A stretch of 64,000 bases of DNA from Cyanobacterium sp. Dongsha4. Its GTDB lineage: Bacteria; Cyanobacteriota; Cyanobacteriia; Cyanobacteriales; Cyanobacteriaceae. This document shows positions 18,185 to 27,246 of this stretch, in pieces. Position 1 is the stretch's first letter. Every line of letters begins with the position of its first letter. The notes below the pieces were generated by a model that had not been told where the DNA came from, did not search any database, and saw nothing but the letters and a program-made list of their open reading frames with translations. The DNA lies in the NCBI RefSeq assembly GCF_036345015.1, contig NZ_CP084098.1, forward strand, positions 558,001 through 622,000, read 5' to 3'. A program made the position numbers and the translations under genes.

Positions 18185-18541
18185 TCAAGTGAGAGACAAA
18201 AGCCAATTTGCCATGGTGGCACGACGGGTATGTCTGGGGGTAAATTCGCCAATTTTATAACCTTTAAAATCTAATTTTTCTTTTAATAATTGCTTTTTTT
18301 CTTTCGGAATTGATCTAGTTAATTTAACATTGGGAGGGCGATTAGCAATAAAATCAGGAGGTGTTGGATATTCTTTTTTCCAACTATCTTCTACTCCTGA
18401 ATTATCCCATGTTTGTGATTCGTAATTATAGCGATACCCAAGATGATACCAAACTAATTTATTAACTGTTTCATCGTCTATTTTCTCTTCTAAAATATCC
18501 CAAATAGTCTCATTTGTTAAAGGTGGTAAATTCTCTAGCAT
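18185..18541 (-). CDS. DUF1823 family protein
   Basis: 118 aa from the ATG at 18541 (a TTG six codons upstream is less likely). The whole length matches the cyanobacterial DUF1823 pattern: NLPPLTNETIWDIL, VNKLVWYHLGYRY, PPDFIANRPPNVKLTRSIP, KGYKIGEFTPRHTRRAT. The Arg/Lys-rich C-terminus is conserved. Function unknown. It sits 78 bp downstream of the HIT gene on the same strand and may be co-transcribed with it. Confidence 0.75.
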   Translation of the reverse strand: MLENLPPLTNETIWDILEEKIDDETVNKLVWYHLGYRYNYESQTWDNSGVEDSWKKEYPTPPDFIANRPPNVKLTRSIPKEKKQLLKEKLDFKGYKIGEFTPRHTRRATMANWLLSLT

Positions 18542-18619
18542 CGTATTATTTATCAGCAATAAAAACTCTTATTTTTTCTTTAACTACTAATTACTAATTT
18601 CTCTTTGACAATTACCACA

Positions 18620-18961
18620 TCATCCGGGAGGCCATTGCATAGCGCGATCGCCTAAAATATGTAAATGTAAATGATCTACTGTTTGCCCACCGTCATTACC
18701 ATTATTAATTACTACTCGATAACCATTGCTTAAATTCGCTTCTGCGGCAACTTTTTTCACCGTTAATAATAAATGTCCTAATAAATTTTGATCCTCAGAT
18801 TGAGCATCATCAATACAAACAATGGGCTTTTTCGGAATAACCAAAATATGAGTTGGAGCTTGAGGATTAATATCTTTAAAAGCTAGACATAAATCATCTT
18901 CATAAACTATCTTTGCTGGTATTTCTTTCCGAATTATTTTACTGAAAATTGTCTCCGCCAT
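18620..18961 (-). CDS. HIT-family (Hint-like) nucleotide-binding protein
   Basis: 113 aa, full length for bacterial Hint. It has the start [18 protein letters not shown], the [17 protein letters not shown] core and the histidine triad HLHLH in [12 protein letters not shown], ending MQWPPG. The family hydrolyses AMP-lysine-type phosphoramidates; the physiological substrate in cyanobacteria is unknown. Cytosolic. The start ATG at 18961 is clear. Confidence 0.92.
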   Translation of the reverse strand: MAETIFSKIIRKEIPAKIVYEDDLCLAFKDINPQAPTHILVIPKKPIVCIDDAQSEDQNLLGHLLLTVKKVAAEANLSNGYRVVINNGNDGGQTVDHLHLHILGDRAMQWPPG

Positions 18962-19111
18962 AAATAAATTTATGTTAAGTAATTATTTTTTTGTTCACGC
19001 TATATTATACCATTATATAACTTCTGTTAGATACAATTAAAACTAAAAATGAATAATCAATTATTCCTGTAATAATTCTCAACTATAATTTTATTGTGTT
19101 AGTTTGTAATT

Positions 19112-19825
19112 TTATACTAAATGACGATAAATATTAATAGGTATTCCTGTACGTTTTTTTACATCTAATAAAGATTTGTAAGCACCTTTTTGATTTCTTT
19201 CTGAGATAATTTTTTCTGCATTTACTTCATCAATACCATGGGAAACTAATTCTTGAATAGAAAGACTATTTAAACGTCGCCAAGAAATATCAATTTCTTT
19301 ATTTATGTCATAGGTAAAAATAATTAAAGGTTCAATTCGGCGTAAAATTTGTTCGGGAATACCCGCTAAATCGACTAATTCTTCTAAATGGGTAAACATA
19401 TATCCTTCCTCTTTCAATAGTTGTAAGTCATTAGCATAAACAATGGGTAAACCTAAACCGTAAACTAAATCATCTTGAGAGCAATTATTAATATCTATTT
19501 TTCCTCTATATTTTGCGATTGATTCAGCTACTTCTAAGGATGGAATTAAAATATTTTTAGGAGCGGTTTTTACTAAAAATTCTTCCTTCAACTTAAAAGC
19601 AGTGGCCAGTTGAATTAAAGGCATAATTAAAACTAAAAAGCTAGAAAAACTACCAATGAAAATGCTAGTAACTATCGAACTAAAGACAAAACCAAATCCC
19701 CATAAAAACCAGCTATTATTTTTAATTTTCCAACCTGCATATATAAAGGAAAAACCACCAAAATAAGGACATAATGACCACCAAATCCATGAAGGTATTT
19801 TCTCAAACCAATTACGATTAGACAT
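19112..19825 (-). CDS. membrane protein with C-terminal helix-hairpin-helix repeats
   Basis: 237 aa. The N-terminal 80 residues are strongly hydrophobic (KIPSWIWWSLCPYFGGFSFIYAGWK, LWGFGFVFSSIV, FLVLIMPLIQLA), about three membrane helices with an aromatic-rich first one. The soluble part (about 105-237) has ComEA-type HhH pieces: IDINNCSQDDLVYGLGLPIVYANDL, LVDLAGIPEQILRRIEP, LNSLSIQELVSHGIDEVNAEKII and the end SLLDVKKRTGIP. HhH units bind DNA or mediate helix packing, but here they face the cytoplasm from a membrane anchor. It is next to the TM2-SHOCT gene on the same strand. Specific function unknown. Confidence 0.65.
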   Translation of the reverse strand: MSNRNWFEKIPSWIWWSLCPYFGGFSFIYAGWKIKNNSWFLWGFGFVFSSIVTSIFIGSFSSFLVLIMPLIQLATAFKLKEEFLVKTAPKNILIPSLEVAESIAKYRGKIDINNCSQDDLVYGLGLPIVYANDLQLLKEEGYMFTHLEELVDLAGIPEQILRRIEPLIIFTYDINKEIDISWRRLNSLSIQELVSHGIDEVNAEKIISERNQKGAYKSLLDVKKRTGIPINIYRHLV

Positions 19826-19972
19826 TTATTTTCTTCCTCTCACAATTTTTAACTTACATAAGTGAAAATACTTTTAAGTTTCTTTTTATTAGCACTTTAA
19901 ATTAATCTACAATTTTAACTCTATCTTTGTTCTTTTTTCCTCCTAAAAAATGCTTTTTACATAGAAACTGAA

Positions 19973-20320
19973 CTATAGTAAATCCAAAAATTTTCTTCTT
20001 TTTTCTTCGTATTCTTCTGCTGTTATAATCCCTTGATCATACAGTTCTTTTATTTTTTTTAATTTGTCTATATTATCATTTTCGGATGATTGTAATAGAT
20101 TAAGTTTGTTTACTTCCTGTAAATTATATTTTGCATTAAATGCCTGTTCTGACATTAATAATAGTCCTAAAAAATCAAAAATTGCGAGAATAGATGGAAT
20201 AAAAGTCCAGAAAAACAGCAAATATAAAATTCCCGCAAAGTTATTCCCTAAATAAAATTTATGAACCCCAAATCCTCCCACAAAAAATGCAAGTACGGCT
20301 GCTATAGATTTTTGTTTCAT
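19973..20320 (-). CDS. TM2 domain protein with C-terminal SHOCT motif
   Basis: 115 aa. Residues 1-62 are a TM2 domain (KSIAAVLAFFVGGFGVHKFYLG and a second helix IFDFLGLLL). A Ser/Asn linker leads to a SHOCT motif at about 85-113 (LKKIKELYDQGIITAEEYEEKRRKFL). SHOCT is a short oligomerisation or binding motif often at the C-terminus of small membrane proteins. It lies 147 bp upstream of the HhH gene on the same strand, and a protein with three SHOCT-like motifs is encoded 440 bp away on the other strand. Confidence 0.82.
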   Translation of the reverse strand: MKQKSIAAVLAFFVGGFGVHKFYLGNNFAGILYLLFFWTFIPSILAIFDFLGLLLMSEQAFNAKYNLQEVNKLNLLQSSENDNIDKLKKIKELYDQGIITAEEYEEKRRKFLDLL

Positions 20321-20351
20321 AGTTTCTAATTATTGCTAAAAAAAATATCTA

Positions 20352-20558
20352 TTACTTTATTTTAGTTTCTCGTTTCCTCTTCTGGGAAGACAACCAATAA
20401 AATACTAACAAAGCAGTTTTTATTTCTATAATTAATAGGTAGTTTCTTAGCAAATAATTGGTTTCAAGGGTGGAAGTCCAAGAAAATATTAATAACCCTA
20501 ACAGAAGAAATGTGATTTTATGCCATTGATTTCGCTCAAAAAACATTTTGTATTTCAT
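20352..20558 (-). CDS. small hypothetical membrane protein
   Basis: 68 aa with two hydrophobic stretches (KITFLLLGLLIFSWTS and YLLIIEIKTALLVFYWLS) and a basic tail. No recognised family. It lies 31 bp upstream of the TM2-SHOCT gene on the same strand, which supports a real short gene in an operon with it. A second ATG lies four codons inside. Reality uncertain. Confidence 0.4.
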   Translation of the reverse strand: MKYKMFFERNQWHKITFLLLGLLIFSWTSTLETNYLLRNYLLIIEIKTALLVFYWLSSQKRKRETKIK

Positions 20559-20758
20559 TAATATTTAAACTAACTGGTTATCTTATTTTTTATTTTAATC
20601 AAGTTTTTGTTTTTTTTAATGATAGTAATAGTATGAGATTGTTAAGATAGTTAAGAGATTCGATCGCACTTATTGTATTTTTAGTTAATGAAATTATAAT
20701 AAATTCAATTATAATAATAAGTATAAACATTATTTATTAATCAGAAAAAGTAAAGTCT

Positions 20759-21619
20759 ATGGCAAAAAACTACTTTATTCTTAATAGTAATCAAGATTTA
20801 GAAAAAGCATATCAAGCAATTATTCTCTGGTTTAAAGGTCAATTATATGAAGTAGAGGGCATTAAACAAGATACTTGCTACTTAATTCAGGCTCGGAAAA
20901 CTGGTACAATTAGAACATTATTAGGCAGTAATTTGGCTTTTAAAATTAAAATCTATCTCTCTTCAGAAAGTCTCAACGGGAAAAAAGAGTTTGTGATAGA
21001 AACAGGCAGGGGGAAATGGATTCAAAATATAGCAGGAGCTAGTTTTGCAAGTATTTTTACAGCAGGTTTAACTATTTGGACTGGAATTGCTATGGCTGGT
21101 TGGGGTTTATGGTTAGAAAATCAGTTAATTAGTTATTTAGAAAAAGATACTAATTTTACCAGAGTAAAACCAGAGGAAGAAGGAAAAATTAAAGAGGTGA
21201 ATAATACTGATTATGTTTATGAAATAAATATAGAAAAAAATTCAGATCAACAGCAAATAATTAATGAATTACAAGCAGAAATCGATAAATTAGAAATTGC
21301 TTTTACCGATGAAATTTTAACAGAGGAAGAATTTGTTAGAAAAAAGGCTATTTTGGAAAAACAATTAGATGATTATGAAGTTAATTTACTCATAGAGGAA
21401 AAAGTAAAAAAATTGCAAGATGCTTTTTCTCAAGGAATTTTAGACCAAATAGAATACGAAAAGAAAGTGCATAATTTAGAAGCAAATGTGAGAGAAAAGT
21501 TTTTAGCTCAAAGAAAAGCGGAAAGAAATAAAACCAAAATTGTTAAGCTAAAAGAAGCCCTCAAAAATGGGATTATTACACAACAAGAGTTCGATCGCAA
21601 AATAGCTCAATTGTCATAA
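20759..21619 (+). CDS. protein with one hydrophobic hairpin and three SHOCT-like repeats
   Basis: 286 aa. Residues 1-85 form a soluble beta-rich region (ILNSNQDLEKAYQAIILWFKGQLYEVEG, ARKTGTIRTLLGSN, ETGRGKWIQN). Residues about 88-122 are hydrophobic and Gly/Ala-rich (GASFASIFTAGLTIWTG, MAGWGLWLENQL). The C-terminal half is helical and holds three SHOCT-like units with the D/G-I-L/I-T-x-x-E-[FY] core: FTDEILTEEEFVRKKAIL, FSQGILDQIEYEKKVHNL and LKNGIITQQEFDRKIAQL. Multiple SHOCTs in one chain suggest a multivalent scaffold. Divergent from the neighbouring membrane-protein genes. Function unknown. Confidence 0.65.
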   Translation: MAKNYFILNSNQDLEKAYQAIILWFKGQLYEVEGIKQDTCYLIQARKTGTIRTLLGSNLAFKIKIYLSSESLNGKKEFVIETGRGKWIQNIAGASFASIFTAGLTIWTGIAMAGWGLWLENQLISYLEKDTNFTRVKPEEEGKIKEVNNTDYVYEINIEKNSDQQQIINELQAEIDKLEIAFTDEILTEEEFVRKKAILEKQLDDYEVNLLIEEKVKKLQDAFSQGILDQIEYEKKVHNLEANVREKFLAQRKAERNKTKIVKLKEALKNGIITQQEFDRKIAQLS

Positions 21620-21713
21620 TATAATTCTTCTATAAAATGGGCAACGGGCAAGAAAAAAAAGAAATAATTTATAATTTCTACACCCAAATTTATTTTAATT
21701 TGTCATAAGTTTA

Positions 21714-22928
21714 TCATTTGATAATAGGAAAAAAATCTAATTCTTGATATACTTCTTTGAAAGTAGGATGCTTTCCCCTTCGAGACTTTAACACATATTG
21801 AAATTCAATAAACCAATCCATAGTCTGTTTTGAAACATAACCCTCGTAAACAATCAATTCTCCCAATAGTAGAGAAGAAGATGACTTAGCTTGTTTTTTC
21901 TTGATAAAATCTATTTGAGATGAACTAATTAAGTGAGCTTTTTGTAGATAGTCTCCAATATGCCATACTTGATTTGATTGGATAATTTCTGGCAATTCCT
22001 CGGCAAAAAATTCAATGGTTTCAGGAGAAAGTAAACCTGATTCTTTAATTATATCCCCCAGACAAACCCCATATTTTTCCTCTTTTTGTTTTTCAAGAAT
22101 TTGTTGTAACTCTTCGGCAGATAATAAACCAGCATGACATAACACTTTACCCAAAGGTAGGGATTGTAATTCCAAAATAGGATTATGTTGATAGATATTG
22201 AAACGATGCTGAATTACATGAATAAAGAAAGGTACACTATCTACTAAATACCTTTTCCATAGTCTTTTTGGTTCGGATAGTAAGCGGTATAACCATTCTA
22301 AACCTATATTACTCATCCATTGGGGTGATCTACCTTTGTAACCTGCCTCAAAATCGATGGTTGCTCCTATAGGTAAAAAAAGTTTAACATGAGGTAATTG
22401 ATTACGATATTTAACAATCCATTTTTCCTGTTTTGGAGCACCAACTCCGATAACTAAAACATTTGCCTCCGATTCATTAATTTTTTTAATGATTTCTTGA
22501 CATTCTGCCTCGTTGTTTTCAAAGCCAAAACTAGGAGATAAAGCCTCAACAACCATTTCTCTGCCTACTTTTTGGTTGATATTATTCTTGGCTTTCTCCG
22601 CTACTCCCTCCGTGCCTCCGAGAAGAAATATTTTAATGTCTTTGTTATCTCGATTGTAATTGTAGAAGGCAGGAAATAAATCTGAGCCCGATATTTTCTC
22701 TTTTATTGGTTTTCCCAAAAATTTCAAGGTATATTGAAGGATTTTACTATCACAAACCACATAATCAGCAAGATGATAAGCCTTAAGAAAACTGGAATCG
22801 GTTTGTAGTTTAACTAAATGATCTACATTGGGAGTTACAATCAAGCCTCCTTTCGTACTTAATTCGGTCAGTAGTTCTGCTAAAGATATATTATTAATGG
22901 TGATATTGAGGAAATTAATTTTTTCCAT
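21714..22928 (-). CDS. WecG/TagA/CpsF glycosyltransferase with MshEN-like C-terminal repeats
   Basis: 404 aa. Residues 1-235 are a WecG/TagA/CpsF (GT26) domain: TPNVDHL (catalytic Asp region, 32-38), SDLFP, LGGTEGVAEKA, GVGAPKQEKW (161-170) and GATIDFEAG (188-196). It would add a sugar such as ManNAc(A) to a lipid-linked precursor at the membrane face. Residues about 257-377 are not part of that family. They hold four copies of an LGxxL-x3-GLLS-x3-L pattern (from about 258, 289, 324 and 354), like the MshEN/GspE-N motif that binds c-di-GMP in ATPases such as MshE. The first Arg of the MshEN consensus is Pro here, so binding is not assured. Standalone gene. Confidence 0.82.
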   Translation of the reverse strand: MEKINFLNITINNISLAELLTELSTKGGLIVTPNVDHLVKLQTDSSFLKAYHLADYVVCDSKILQYTLKFLGKPIKEKISGSDLFPAFYNYNRDNKDIKIFLLGGTEGVAEKAKNNINQKVGREMVVEALSPSFGFENNEAECQEIIKKINESEANVLVIGVGAPKQEKWIVKYRNQLPHVKLFLPIGATIDFEAGYKGRSPQWMSNIGLEWLYRLLSEPKRLWKRYLVDSVPFFIHVIQHRFNIYQHNPILELQSLPLGKVLCHAGLLSAEELQQILEKQKEEKYGVCLGDIIKESGLLSPETIEFFAEELPEIIQSNQVWHIGDYLQKAHLISSSQIDFIKKKQAKSSSSLLLGELIVYEGYVSKQTMDWFIEFQYVLKSRRGKHPTFKEVYQELDFFPIIK

Positions 22929-23419
22929 AAGGCTTAAAATAATTGCATAATGTTTGAGTATATTGATTAAAAAAGCTCTAATTTCAAGATTAAGATTAAT
23001 TCCTCTGTCAACTTTTTCTGTATTGACTTTTGGTTTTCTACTCTGTAATCTGTTTTGAGGCTTAAAGATGTTTGCTGTTTAGCAGACTCTTTCGGAATCG
23101 TAATGTCATAAAACTCAAATTACTATCTTGACATTCGCTATGTTGTTAACAAAATTTAACCTATATCAGTAATATTACCCAATTATTTTTTTTTGCTTAT
23201 CAGTGTTTTTACTTAATTTGTTATTAGTATCAAAATATACTATTTGATTTTAAGTGTTATGTGTTTTCCTTTTTATAAAGTGTTTTTAAAGGTATTTTTT
23301 AAAGATTCTGTAAAGATGAAGAAAATATAAAATTTATTTTGATTTTTCATTAAGGAAGATATTTTTTGAAAAAAGTGTTATACACTTAAAAGAATATACC
23401 TAAGTAAAAATAAAAACAA
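22929..23419. other. intergenic region between WecG-like and PEP-CTERM genes
   Basis: About 0.5 kb between divergent genes. Very AT-rich. A small inverted repeat AAGTGT-TAT-ACACTT at 23373-23387 lies 33 nt upstream of the PEP-CTERM start, and a related TAAGTGTTATGTG occurs near 23255, which could be paired binding sites. No coding frame seen. Confidence 0.4.
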
Positions 23420-24007
23420 ATGAAAATTAATAGTATCATATCCGTTTCAATAGCCTCATCAACAATATTACTGAGTTTACTGGGACTATCTTCTGATAAG
23501 GTCAATGCTCTGACACTGGCTATTGCTAATACGACAACGTGTAGTTTGAGTGATTTGGATGTTTCAATTGCTTGTGAGGGTGCTTTTGCAGGAAATGACG
23601 AAAATCAAGATTTAAGCGGACTATTCAATGTTAGCAATTGGACTCAATATGCAAAAGTTGACGAAGATAGCGGAACAAATAATGGATTAACTGTCAATGG
23701 CGGTGGCACTTCTGGCACTTGGAGTTTAACGGGCATAGATTTCAATTCCTATGATATTATGGCTATTTTGAAAGGAGGTCCTACTTTCAGTGCTTATCTA
23801 TTAAGTAGTGCAGGTCCTGATTGGAACACAGATGGTATTTTGAAAGGCAATTACAAACCTAGTCCGGGATTATCTCATTTTACTATATATACTTCTGCAA
23901 AAACTCCACAACCTGTACCTGAGCCTTTAACGATTTTAGGAACTGGAATTGCATTAGGATTAGGTGGTTTATTTAAAAGTAAACAGAAACAAAAATCAGT
24001 GGTTTAA
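23420..24007 (+). CDS. PEP-CTERM sorting domain protein, exported
   Basis: 195 aa. An N-terminal signal peptide (IISVSIASSTILLSLLGLSS, likely cleaved after VNA at about 30) is followed by a Gly/Asn/Ser-rich body with few charged residues. The C-terminus is a PEP-CTERM anchor: PVPEPLTILGTG (PEP at 167-169), a hydrophobic helix, then the basic KSKQKQK. This is the form recognised by cyanobacterial exosortases, one of which is encoded at 40.2-41.1 kb. The mature protein is expected at the cell surface or in the extracellular matrix. Body function unknown. Confidence 0.88.
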   Translation: MKINSIISVSIASSTILLSLLGLSSDKVNALTLAIANTTTCSLSDLDVSIACEGAFAGNDENQDLSGLFNVSNWTQYAKVDEDSGTNNGLTVNGGGTSGTWSLTGIDFNSYDIMAILKGGPTFSAYLLSSAGPDWNTDGILKGNYKPSPGLSHFTIYTSAKTPQPVPEPLTILGTGIALGLGGLFKSKQKQKSVV

Positions 24008-24257
24008 AAAAAGATTATAACAAACAAATATATTAAGTTGAGAATGAGAATATTAATTTAATTCTCCAAGAAACTAAGTAAATTTATATTAAACATGAAT
24101 TACAACAATTAATAAACAAACCAATTCATATTATTATTTAAAAGTAAGCGAAAACAAAAAATTGTCGTGGTTGTATCCTTCTCAACATCTACTATTGTCA
24201 ATTATCAATTATTTGAGATAAACTGATAACGATTATTTATCTATCAGGCGAATTAGT

Positions 24258-26507
24258 ATGTCTCATCCCCTGTATGTAGCCTTTATTTGGCATCAACATC
24301 AACCACTCTATAAGTCTCGTCTCTCTAATCATGATTTCGGTGGTCAATATCGTTTGCCTTGGGTAAGATTACATGGGACAAAAGACTATCTGGACTTGAT
24401 GTTAATTCTTGAGAAATATCCAAAGTTACATCAAACGGTTAATCTAGTTCCTTCTTTAATGTTACAGTTAGAGGATTACGCCAAGGGAGATGTTTTAGAT
24501 CCCTATTTAGCTCTAAGTTTGACGGCGGTTTCCCAACTAACAATACAACAAAAAGAATTTATTATTAATCACTTTTTCGATGCTAACCATTACCATATGA
24601 TTCGCCCTCATCGTCGCTATGATGAACTATATCAAGAGCGTCATGATTTGGGGACGAAATGGTGTTTAAAAAATTGGCAGGATAATGATTATGCCGATGT
24701 TTTAGCGTGGCATAACTTAGCATGGATTGATCCTGTTTTTTGGGATGATCCAGAAATTGCAGGTTGGTTAAGAAAAGGTAAACGTTTCAATTTAGAAGAT
24801 CGCAGAAATATTTGGAAAAAGCAAAGGGAAATAATTAGTCGCATCATACCTCAACACAAAAAGATGCAGGATGCAGGACAATTGGAAGTTACAACCACTC
24901 CTTATACTCATCCTATTTTACCTTTGTTAGCGGATACTAATGCTGGACAGGTGGCAGTACCAAAAATGCGTTTACCTTCCGTGCGTTTTCAGTGGGAGGA
25001 GGATATTCCTCGTCATTTGGATAAGGCTTTGGCTATGTATCAAGAACGTTTTGGGCGATCGCCTCGTGGTTTGTGGCCTAGTGAACAATCGGTAAGTCCC
25101 ACTATTTTACCCCATGTGGCGAAAAGGGGATTTGACTGGTTATGTTCTGATGAGGGAGTGCTAGGAATCTCCATTGAACACTACTTCTATCGGGATGAGA
25201 CGGGTAATATTTATGATCCTGATAGATTATATCGTCCTTATCGTATAGAGACAGAAAACGGCGATTTAAGCATGGTATTTAGAGATCACCGTTTATCAGA
25301 TTTGATAGGTTTTTCTTATGGTTCGATGACGGCGGATAATGCGGCAAAGGATTTAATCGGACATTTAGAAGCCATTTCCCGTCGTCTCAAAAGTAAGCAG
25401 GAAGAAGACCAAACCAGTTTAGAACAACCTTGGTTAGTTACCATCGCCCTAGACGGGGAAAACTGTTGGGAGTTTTACGAGCAGGATGGCAAAATTTTCT
25501 TAGAAACTCTCTATGAAAGACTATCTCGTCAAGAGGATATACAATTAGTCACCGTTTCTGAATTTATTGACAAATTCCCCCCCACTGAAATCATTAAGCG
25601 CGATCGCCTTCATACAGGTTCATGGATTGACGCAAACTTCACCACATGGATTGGAGATCCCGATAAAAATAAAGCATGGGAATACCTCCAAGCCGCCAGA
25701 GAAATCCTTGCTAAACATCCCAAAGCCACAGAAGAAACTAACCCAGAAGCATGGGAAGCCCTCTACGCCGCCGAAGGCTCAGACTGGTTTTGGTGGTTTG
25801 GTGATCCTCATCACTCTAGCCACGATGATATGTTTGATCAACTTTTCAGAGAACATTTAATCGCCCTTTATCAAGCCTTAAAAGAACCTGTACCCGAATA
25901 TCTTTATAAACCAGTAGCAGAACCGAGAAAACAAGAAGAAGACTATATCCCCGGTAGCTTTATTCATCCCCCCATTGATGGACAAGGAGAAGATGAAGAC
26001 TGGGAAAGAGCAGGTAAAATTATTATTGGTGGTTCAAGGGGAACAATGCACCGCAGTAGCGTTATTCCTCGTATTTTCTACGGTTGGAATCATCTTAGTT
26101 TCTATCTTCGTTTTGACTTAAAACAGGGCATAAACTCAGGGAAAGATTTACCCTCAGAACTTCATTTAGCTTGGTATTTTGCCGATGTAGTAGGTTCTAA
26201 TAACGGTTTACCTTTGGCAGATGTACCAGATAAAGATCCTGTAAACCACTATTTCCGCTATCACTTGGGGATTCATATTCCCTCTCAAACCTGCTGGTTA
26301 GAAGAAGCTGGAGGGGATTTTAAATGGCATTCTCGTCATTGTGAAGTAAGAATAGCGCTCGATCGCGCTTTAGAGATAGCTTTCCCTTGGAAAAATCTCC
26401 ACGTTGACCCAGATCAAAAAATATATTTAGTCGCAGTCTTAGCAGATAATGGTAAATTTAAGGAAGCATTAACCCAAGAACATCCTATCTGTATTCAAGT
26501 ACCATAG
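24258..26507 (+). CDS. glycoside hydrolase family 57 protein
   Basis: 749 aa. GH57 landmarks are present: HQHQP at 12-16, GLWPSEQSV with the catalytic Glu nucleophile, DWLCSDEGVLG, and ALDGENCWEFY with the catalytic Asp. The (beta/alpha)7 barrel covers about 1-430. A helical region follows with the aromatic stretch GSDWFWWFGD (typical of GH57 amylopullulanase-like enzymes), then a C-terminal domain of about 160 residues. It likely acts on alpha-1,4/1,6-glucans in the cytosol, i.e. glycogen turnover; there is no signal peptide. Exact specificity cannot be read. A seven-unit STRR array begins at its stop codon. Confidence 0.88.
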   Translation: MSHPLYVAFIWHQHQPLYKSRLSNHDFGGQYRLPWVRLHGTKDYLDLMLILEKYPKLHQTVNLVPSLMLQLEDYAKGDVLDPYLALSLTAVSQLTIQQKEFIINHFFDANHYHMIRPHRRYDELYQERHDLGTKWCLKNWQDNDYADVLAWHNLAWIDPVFWDDPEIAGWLRKGKRFNLEDRRNIWKKQREIISRIIPQHKKMQDAGQLEVTTTPYTHPILPLLADTNAGQVAVPKMRLPSVRFQWEEDIPRHLDKALAMYQERFGRSPRGLWPSEQSVSPTILPHVAKRGFDWLCSDEGVLGISIEHYFYRDETGNIYDPDRLYRPYRIETENGDLSMVFRDHRLSDLIGFSYGSMTADNAAKDLIGHLEAISRRLKSKQEEDQTSLEQPWLVTIALDGENCWEFYEQDGKIFLETLYERLSRQEDIQLVTVSEFIDKFPPTEIIKRDRLHTGSWIDANFTTWIGDPDKNKAWEYLQAAREILAKHPKATEETNPEAWEALYAAEGSDWFWWFGDPHHSSHDDMFDQLFREHLIALYQALKEPVPEYLYKPVAEPRKQEEDYIPGSFIHPPIDGQGEDEDWERAGKIIIGGSRGTMHRSSVIPRIFYGWNHLSFYLRFDLKQGINSGKDLPSELHLAWYFADVVGSNNGLPLADVPDKDPVNHYFRYHLGIHIPSQTCWLEEAGGDFKWHSRHCEVRIALDRALEIAFPWKNLHVDPDQKIYLVAVLADNGKFKEALTQEHPICIQVP

Positions 26508-26555
26508 GAGTTTGAGTTCGGGGTTCGGAGTTCGGAGTTAAGAGTTAGAAGTTAT
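26507..26555. repeat. STRR array, seven heptamers (GAGTTCG family)
   Basis: Seven consecutive 7-nt units: GGAGTTT, GAGTTCG, GGGTTCG, GAGTTCG, GAGTTAA, GAGTTAG, AAGTTAT. The first base is the last base of the GH57 stop codon. It is among the longest and cleanest arrays in the window. Confidence 0.85.
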
Positions 26556-26582
26556 TAATTATCAACTATTTACCTTTGCCCT

Positions 26583-26616
26583 CCCCCCTCTCGAGGGGGG
26601 ATAAAGGGGGGTTTGC
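26583..26616. repeat. C/G-run palindromic repeat after the GH57 gene
   Basis: CCCCCC-TCTCGA-GGGGGG at 26583-26600, then ATAAAGGGGGGTTT at 26601-26614. Read on the reverse strand it contains AACCCCCCTTT, the same core as the copy inside mfd at 30.2 kb. It may also end transcription, but its presence in a gene body argues for a mobile or dispersed repeat. Confidence 0.65.
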
Positions 26617-26671
26617 TCTTTTCTTCATTACTCATTATCTGTCATTATCCCACATCTAATAGTTAACTCTT

Positions 26672-27154
26672 ATGAATACCGCTAATTTACCAAATCAACC
26701 ATCTTCGGGTACGGAAAAAGTAAAATTGCTAGTATTTTCTATTGGTAATCTTAATACTGCCTTACACATCGATGCAGTGGAAAAAGTGGTTAACTATAAT
26801 CAAATATTTGGTAGTGGTCTAAATCATTTTGGTTTAGTCAATTTAGGGGATAAAGAAATTACCGTTGTTGATTTACATAAAAAATTATTTAACTCTCCTC
26901 AAGCATTATCCACAGAAGGAAAAAAATATCTATTATTGGTAAAAAATAGCAGTAGTGAAACTTTTGGAATTGTGATTTCTCAAACTCCAGAATTATACGA
27001 TATTCCTTTAAATGTGATTAGAATTTTACCACCTTCTTACCGTCGAGCAGATACCCTTAAAATTGCTTCTCATGTAGCCGTTTTTAAAGAAAATGAAGGG
27101 GAAAAAACTATTTTTTTACTTGATCCAGATGAATTAATTAATCCGAACATTTGA
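26672..27154 (+). CDS. CheW-like domain protein
   Basis: 160 aa. One CheW-type fold: KLLVFSIGNLNTALHIDAVEKVV, GSGLNHFGLVNLGDKEITVVDLHKKL, KYLLLVKNSSSETFGIVIS and the C-terminal IFLLDPDEL. CheW couples chemoreceptors to CheA; in cyanobacteria such proteins serve phototaxis/pilus systems or stand alone. No other chemotaxis gene is nearby, so its partner is unknown. The N-terminal 18 residues are a disordered Ser/Pro stretch. Confidence 0.78.
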   Translation: MNTANLPNQPSSGTEKVKLLVFSIGNLNTALHIDAVEKVVNYNQIFGSGLNHFGLVNLGDKEITVVDLHKKLFNSPQALSTEGKKYLLLVKNSSSETFGIVISQTPELYDIPLNVIRILPPSYRRADTLKIASHVAVFKENEGEKTIFLLDPDELINPNI

Positions 27155-27246
27155 TCCTAGTTTTAAGTTATGATTTCAGAGTTGAAACCAACAAATATTG
27201 ACGATAAAAGTAAATAAATTGAGTAATATAATGTCAAGAAAATTGA

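Noticed and set aside
18047-18274. Two overlapping plus-strand ORFs near the DUF1823 gene
   Set aside because: They run antisense into the DUF1823 coding end, are low in conserved features and share no known domain.
25567-25860. 97-codon frame inside the GH57 gene
   Set aside because: Out-of-frame shadow of a strongly conserved GH57 coding region.
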